This document shows positions 63,117-64,000 of a DNA stretch of 64,000 nt, piece after piece. This stretch comes from UBA6163 sp031411655 (lineage in GTDB: Bacteria > Planctomycetota > Planctomycetia > Pirellulales > Pirellulaceae), in contig JANOBM010000071.1 of assembly GCA_031411655.1 (NCBI GenBank), forward strand, positions 119,662 to 183,661, written 5' to 3'. Position 1 is the first letter of the stretch; each line of letters begins with the position of its first letter. The position numbers were made by a program, and so were the translations under genes. The notes under the pieces are model-generated. The model was given only the letters and a program-made list of their open reading frames with translations. It searched no databases and had not been told where the DNA came from.

Positions 63117-64000
63117 ATGTACAAACGATTGAGCCTGCCTGCCTTTGCGAACTACCGGGCACAGTTAATGGTTAGGTGGTTCACGTTTTTATTGCTTCCG
63201 ATCTTCGTCGCGCAAGGCGATGAAACCACCCAAAAAACCACGCATCTGATTAGCGATCAAGCGCAAGTCTCGCTTATCACCAATGTGACGCTGACCTCAA
63301 GTGTTGCAGGAGAAGTTGCGGCACTTGAAATCGTTGAGGGACAGAAAGTCGAAGTGGGGCAGCGACTTGTTCAGCTTGATGATGAGTTGGCACGGGCGGA
63401 ATTGGTCGCGTGTGAGCGGGCTTTCGAGGCAGTGGAACTGCAGGCGACGACCGATATCGACGCTCGCTTTGCCACTCGTTCACTGGAGGTGCGTCTTCGC
63501 GAACTTGAGCAGAACGAAGCTGCCAATCAACAATATCGGGGGACTGTGAGCAGCATTGAAATGGAGCGACTGCGGTTGGTCGTCGATCAGGCCCGATTAT
63601 CAGTTGAGCAAGCGGAGCATGAACGAAAGGTTGCTGACGCAACAGCTGGTGAGAAGCGTGCGGCGGTAGAAGCTGCGTTGATCCGGCTTAAGAGACATGC
63701 GGTGGTATCACCTTGCGACGGTAGTGTGGCTGAGATCATGGTACAGGTTGGGCAGCGGATCGAAGTCGGAGATCCAATCTCGCGCATCATTGATCTCGCT
63801 TCCCTAAGGATTGAATGCCTGGTCGAAGCCGAGCAAGTGGCGGGATTGGCAGCGGGGGCAGCGGTTACTTTTCGACAGGCGAACGGACGTGAATACGGCG
63901 GCACGGTGACGTTTATTTCTTCAGAAGTGCATCCTGTCACTCGGCAGATACGTTTCTGGGCAACCGTCCAGAATGAGGATGGAGCATTGCGGCCGGGCAC
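63117..64000 (+). CDS. HlyD/RND-type periplasmic adaptor (membrane fusion) protein, 5' part
   Basis: The frame starts at ATG 63117 and stays open to the window end (294 full codons). A hydrophobic leader (MVRWFTFLLLPIFVAQG) is followed by a lipoyl half-motif (LTSSVAGEVAALEIVEGQKV, EVGQRLVQLDDELARAEL), a coiled coil (about residues 100-190), the second lipoyl half (LKRHAVVSPCDGSVAEIMVQ, VGQRIEVGDPISRIID) and a beta-barrel segment with VTFISSEVHPVTRQIRFWAT, typical of RND adaptors. Its transporter partner would lie beyond the window. Confidence 0.9.
   Translation, partial: MYKRLSLPAFANYRAQLMVRWFTFLLLPIFVAQGDETTQKTTHLISDQAQVSLITNVTLTSSVAGEVAALEIVEGQKVEVGQRLVQLDDELARAELVACERAFEAVELQATTDIDARFATRSLEVRLRELEQNEAANQQYRGTVSSIEMERLRLVVDQARLSVEQAEHERKVADATAGEKRAAVEAALIRLKRHAVVSPCDGSVAEIMVQVGQRIEVGDPISRIIDLASLRIECLVEAEQVAGLAAGAAVTFRQANGREYGGTVTFISSEVHPVTRQIRFWATVQNEDGALRPG

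Noticed and set aside
1..64000. CRISPR arrays, tRNA and rRNA genes
   Set aside because: No regularly spaced repeats, no tRNA-like cloverleaf with a convincing T-arm and no rRNA signature were seen by eye; a tRNAscan/Rfam run would be needed to exclude them formally.

Overview
The window looks like a planctomycete chromosome, probably Pirellulales (Rhodopirellula-like). The markers are a DUF1559 pseudopilin-like gene, a DUF1501 + DUF1549/DUF1553 (planctomycete cytochrome C) pair, a secreted sulfatase, two Ser/Thr kinases, an Amt-histidine kinase fusion, a CE1-CE15 esterase, a giant AsmA-like protein and many ATGA/GTGA/TGATG gene overlaps. All identifications come from reading the sequence; no database search was run. 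I see no tRNA, rRNA or CRISPR array.

Layout. 1-6.7 kb: two small membrane proteins (the first cut by the window edge), an S46 dipeptidyl-peptidase, a Tyr-rich secreted protein and a LemA/M48 protease pair. 7-14.6 kb: a tightly overlapping manganese/zinc uptake operon on the minus strand (DUF1559 protein, small membrane protein, TroA-like binding lipoprotein, ATPase, two ABC-3 permeases each carrying a C-terminal DtxR-like domain, and a BtuF-like protein). It diverges from a plus-strand MntR gene, and two palindromes that look like MntR boxes lie between them. 14.7-25.4 kb: membrane coiled-coil protein, iduronate-2-sulfatase-like enzyme, AsmA-like protein, TPR-redoxin protein and an IGHMBP2/UPF1-type helicase. 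25.7-30.4 kb: ammonium transporter fused to a hybrid histidine kinase, overlapped by a receiver-HD-GYP response regulator. 30.5-32.3 kb: thpR and a YheT-type hydrolase. 33-37.4 kb: DUF1501 + DUF1553 pair. 37.4-38.6 kb: a headless RHS C-terminal tip with an overlapping small lipoprotein gene, abutting the DUF1553 stop codon, followed by 1.2 kb without a recognisable gene.

39.9-44.2 kb: dual-domain carbohydrate esterase and an OpgC-like acyltransferase. 44.3-45.5 kb: an IS630-family element with matching inverted repeats and an A8 frameshift site. 45.5-50.7 kb: 2Fe-2S ferredoxin, Ser/Thr kinase, DUF2064 glycosyltransferase, ThiO-like oxidase and a second FAD/NAD-binding protein. 50.7-52.7 kb: flagellar fliL-fliN-fliO preceded by a startless reading frame. 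52.8-60.6 kb: a minus-strand regulatory cluster (coiled-coil exported protein, FHA-like protein, Ser/Thr kinase, membrane protein, ECF sigma factor, and a vWA/YfbK protein whose N-terminus resembles an anti-sigma factor). 61-64 kb: small conserved-looking proteins, CutA, and the start of an HlyD/RND adaptor that runs off the window end.

The most distinctive parts are the manganese locus with regulator-like domains fused to both permeases and a pseudopilin-like first gene; the Amt-kinase/HD-GYP pair, which probably links ammonium to cyclic-di-GMP; the ECF/vWA/kinase/FHA cluster; and the orphan RHS tip with its overlapping lipoprotein gene. Gene starts were adjusted where a Shine-Dalgarno sequence, a signal peptide or an overlap argued for it.
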